Source of the DNA: Acidobacteriota bacterium
GTDB taxonomy: Bacteria > Acidobacteriota > Terriglobia > Acidiferrales > UBA7541
NCBI GenBank assembly: GCA_003224075.1
Contig: QHYF01000117.1
Coordinates: 1 to 8,399, forward strand
Direction of reading: 5' to 3'
DNA length: 8,399 nt
Shown one piece after another: positions 6,794 through 8,399 of this stretch. Each line of letters begins with the position of its first letter. Within the stretch, counting starts at the first letter, position 1. Under the pieces are notes generated by a model. That model was not told the DNA's origin. It did not search any database and was given only the letters and a program-made list of their open reading frames with translations. Position numbers and translations under genes: made by a program.

Positions 6794-6816
6794 TATGTTT
6801 TATTATCAATAACATA
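6794..6816. repeat. AT-rich palindrome
   Basis: TATGTT (6794-6799) and AACATA (6811-6816) are exact inverted copies, and TTATT (6800-6804) pairs with AATAA (6808-6812) around an ATC loop. Together they make an AT-rich stem with a small offset. The block from about 6783 to 6816 is far more AT-rich than its surroundings. On the minus strand TTGATA (6809 to 6804) and TAAAAT (6788 to 6783), 15 bases apart, resemble a suboptimally spaced promoter pointing toward the START-like gene, about 370 bases away. It could be an operator, a promoter region or a transcription end. Confidence 0.35.
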
Positions 6817-6939
6817 CGTGGAATCCTGCCGAACGCGCGACCGGCCACGGGGCGCATAGTACCCCTCCCGCTCCGAATCGATCTCCCGTAATTACCAGTT
6901 GATTTCGGAGGCTCTCAACAGATCCGCAGTTACAACTTC

Positions 6940-7398
6940 TCAGCGCAGCGGGACATACCAGCGAGCGTACGTGGCCAAACCAAGCAACAGAGCTAGCCAC
7001 CACGCCGCAAGAACAATTCGCATCCACAATTTGTAACGGGTGAGGCGGAGCCGCCGCGGAAGCAAACTTGTGCCTGCCGCCAGTAAAATATACAAGCCTC
7101 CGATTTCGGCAATGACGCCCAGCGCCGCATGCGCCGAGGCAAGCGCATAGTAAGGCTTCCCAATTTTCCCGCGTAGCTGCGGACTTACCTGACGATGAAA
7201 GGAAGGAAACATTGCGAGCGCGATCACGGCAAGATTGAGCAATACGATGGCAGACTGGCACACCGCGTGGAGCCGATAGAACCCCTTCCGCGCCAGTAGC
7301 GCCCCGGTGAGCAATCCCGCCCCCATGCCCATCTCCAGGAGGAGGGTTACGTCTGTGCCCCAGGGTGCGGCAGTCCCCAGAAACCCAGTTTGTTGCAC
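6940..7398 (-). CDS. DUF420-like four-helix membrane protein
   Basis: A small integral membrane protein of 152 residues with helices near 15-36, 44-64, 83-108 and 123-146. The layout and the third and fourth segments (PYYALASAHAALGVIAEIGG and a basic loop before LWMRIVLAAWW) resemble DUF420/YozB-type proteins, which are often found beside heme-copper oxidase genes. Histidines at 44 and 90 sit at or within helices and could be ligands for heme or metal, but this is inference. The GTG at 7398 is chosen because AAGGAG stands 5 bases upstream. The frame extends to 7476 (a TTG), but those extra 26 residues look non-helical and unlike the family. It is the last gene of the three-gene minus-strand group, 108 bases after the DUF2231-like gene. 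The DUF420 assignment is probable rather than certain. Confidence 0.68.
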   Translation of the reverse strand: MQQTGFLGTAAPWGTDVTLLLEMGMGAGLLTGALLARKGFYRLHAVCQSAIVLLNLAVIALAMFPSFHRQVSPQLRGKIGKPYYALASAHAALGVIAEIGGLYILLAAGTSLLPRRLRLTRYKLWMRIVLAAWWLALLLGLATYARWYVPLR

Positions 7399-7403
7399 AC
7401 TTT

Positions 7404-7409
7404 CTCCTT
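7404..7409 (-). promoter_or_regulatory. Ribosome binding site deciding the GTG start at 7398
   Basis: AAGGAG on the minus strand lies 5 bases before the GTG at 7398. It is the strongest reason to prefer this start over the longer frame beginning with TTG at 7476. Confidence 0.65.
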
Positions 7410-7506
7410 GCTCATTGGCTGTGAACTCCCGGATCCCTTCACGGGAAAACCTGCGGCTTATGCCTGCGGCGTGCAATGCCCCGGTGAATGAAGTCTGCGG
7501 CGCAAA

Positions 7507-7956
7507 CTAGTTTGTGACGTTCACGCCGCTGAGAAATCCGCCAAGGTGTCCCGTCATTGTCACGAGCGTTACTGCCACCACCTCAATCGGCAGGCGATAA
7601 CCGGGCAGGATTCCTCCCTGCGTCCGTTGCGTTCTTAAGTGAATCAGCCACACCATCCAGATCAGCACGCTCGACACGCACGCCAGCACCACATGTAGGA
7701 GAAGCACGCCTTTCAGGTGTTGCCCTTCGAGCTGCCATTGCCACGCGAGAACCCCGGTGATCACGACCGGGACGATGCTGAGCGCTGCGGCAAGCAAATT
7801 GTAATAGGCCGCCGCGGCCAACAGACGTTGCTTCGTCCACTGCGCCAGAAAATCAAACGCGACGCCCGCGATAAACAAAGCGATCGGAAAATGAATCAGG
7901 ACCACGTGCTGCGCGTGCTTCGCGAATATTACCGCTTTGAGGTCGAACGGATGCAC
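7507..7956 (-). CDS. DUF2231-like four-helix membrane protein
   Basis: An integral membrane protein of 149 residues. The N-terminal signature HVVLIHFPIALFIAGVAFD (17-35) is the first helix typical of DUF2231. Further helices run near 47-72 (YYNLLAAALSIVPVVITGVLAW), 83-106 (KGVLLLHVVLACVSSVLIWM onward) and 123-142 (PIEVVAVTLVTMTGHLGGF). The closing GHLGGFLSG matches the family's C-terminal glycine motif. Histidines 22, 88 and 137 fall in or at the ends of different helices, which would suit a b-type heme or metal site; the family function is not established. The start is placed at GTG 7956, with GGAG (7962-7965) 5 bases upstream; GTG 7962 and TTG 7980 are in-frame alternatives, the last overlapping the cupredoxin stop. 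With 7956 the gap to the cupredoxin stop is 13 bases, so co-transcription is very likely. Confidence 0.78.
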   Translation of the reverse strand: MHPFDLKAVIFAKHAQHVVLIHFPIALFIAGVAFDFLAQWTKQRLLAAAAYYNLLAAALSIVPVVITGVLAWQWQLEGQHLKGVLLLHVVLACVSSVLIWMVWLIHLRTQRTQGGILPGYRLPIEVVAVTLVTMTGHLGGFLSGVNVTN

Positions 7957-7969
7957 CGTCACTCCGCGC

Positions 7970-8329
7970 TCACTGCACAATGACCTTGGCGGTCATCTTC
8001 GGGTGAATTGAGCAAAAATACGGATAAGTCCCCGCCTTGCTGAAGGTGAAGGAAAACTTCTCGTCCGTGTCAAGCACTTTGGATTTGAAGACACCATCCG
8101 TGCTCACCACGGTGTGGGGAATATCATCGCGGTTAGTCCACGTCACCGTGGTCCCCACCGACACGGTCAGCATCGCCGGACCGAAACTGAAGTTATCGAT
8201 CTTTATCTCCGTGATTTCTGGTTTTTGCTGCGCGTTCGCTGCAAAATAATCTTGCCTCGCGCCGAGCGCTCCGATTCCGAACGCCAGCCCTACGGTCAGA
8301 ACTGCTTTAGACACACTTCTCCTCATCAT
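7970..8329 (-). CDS. Exported plastocyanin/amicyanin-like cupredoxin
   Basis: A blue-copper electron carrier of 119 residues, small as usual for the family. The N-terminus has a basic start (MMRRSVSK), a hydrophobic core (about 9-22), and likely signal cleavage after ALGA (24) or AANA (33). The mature domain begins with EIKIDNFSFGPAMLTVSVG (41-59), then TVTWTNRDDIPHTV (61-74) and the copper loop YFCSIHPKM (104-112). The type 1 copper ligands are all present: His72, Cys106, His109 and Met112. The tight C-x2-H-x2-M loop is the amicyanin-like spacing. It would act in the periplasm or at the membrane surface, passing electrons or holding copper. The ATG at 8329 is preceded by AAGGAA; a second ATG follows at once. 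It is first of the three-gene minus-strand group. Confidence 0.92.
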   Translation of the reverse strand: MMRRSVSKAVLTVGLAFGIGALGARQDYFAANAQQKPEITEIKIDNFSFGPAMLTVSVGTTVTWTNRDDIPHTVVSTDGVFKSKVLDTDEKFSFTFSKAGTYPYFCSIHPKMTAKVIVQ

Positions 8330-8399
8330 TTTCTTCCTTTCTATTTAGTTGCCCTTCAGATTGGTTTCTTGATTTTAGCTGCTTCTCGGTCACGCCAGC
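8330..8399 (-). promoter_or_regulatory. Leader of the cupredoxin group
   Basis: The minus strand carries AAGGAA (8334-8339), 4 bases before the ATG, a clear ribosome binding site. TAAAAT (8377 to 8372) could be a -10 element. The matching -35 would fall at or beyond the window edge, so a promoter is possible but cannot be confirmed. Confidence 0.35.

Larger units (their letters stand above)
6488..6939. other. About 450-base stretch without a confident gene
   Basis: This gap separates the START-like gene (start at its left) from the end of the DUF420-like gene at its right. It holds ATGCAA twice (6502-6507 and 6522-6527), a Shine-Dalgarno-like AAGGAGGAG (6531-6539), a weak 64-codon plus-strand frame (6550-6744), an interrupted inverted repeat (6586-6673), a tandem heptamer GAATCGG-GAATCGG (6761-6774), and a strongly AT-rich palindrome (6794-6816). 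From 6820 to 6939 nothing recognisable is seen. No tRNA cloverleaf or known riboswitch core was recognised. Confidence 0.6.

Noticed and set aside
6806..7261. Minus-strand open frame of 151 codons overlapping the DUF420-like gene
   Set aside because: It lies in a different frame; the DUF420-like frame has four clean hydrophobic helices and a strong ribosome binding site, and this one has neither.

Overview
The window looks like part of a soil-type Gram-negative bacterial chromosome, most plausibly an acidobacterium. By eye the GC content is moderately high, in the high fifties percent. That assignment is an inference from the style of the secreted START-like protein and from the cupredoxin/DUF2231/DUF420-like gene set; no rRNA or other marker gene is present. 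Genes are closely packed, and there is no tRNA, CRISPR array, transposase or phage gene.

Left half (158-5500): a surface-polysaccharide assembly locus. A divergent glycosyltransferase on the minus strand (1279 to 158) faces away from a plus-strand operon of three genes: a GT4-type glycosyltransferase (about 1326 to 2639), a polytopic O-antigen ligase/polymerase-like membrane protein with a GTG start (2701-4287), and a second GT4-type, WaaG-like glycosyltransferase (about 4289 to 5500). The last gene is translationally coupled to the membrane protein through a TTG start. Together they would assemble lipid-linked sugars at the cytoplasmic face and polymerise or ligate them at the periplasmic face. 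The polymer cannot be identified from the sequence.

Middle (5528-6939): a minus-strand gene for an exported START/SRPBCC-like protein (6412 to 5528) ends 27 bases from the end of the polysaccharide operon. Upstream of it lies a perfect 21-bp palindrome (6456-6476), then about 450 bases with no confident gene. This gap holds an interrupted inverted repeat (6586-6673), a weak 64-codon reading frame with a good Shine-Dalgarno sequence, a tandem heptamer and an unusually AT-rich palindrome (6794-6816).

Right end (6940-8329): three minus-strand genes in the order exported cupredoxin (8329 to 7970), DUF2231-like four-helix membrane protein (7956 to 7507), DUF420-like four-helix membrane protein (7398 to 6940). 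The cupredoxin has a complete type 1 copper ligand set, and the two membrane proteins carry several histidines in or near their helices. An electron-transfer or copper-handling role at the cytoplasmic membrane is reasonable but unproven. Of everything in the window, this trio is the best candidate for a poorly characterised functional unit.
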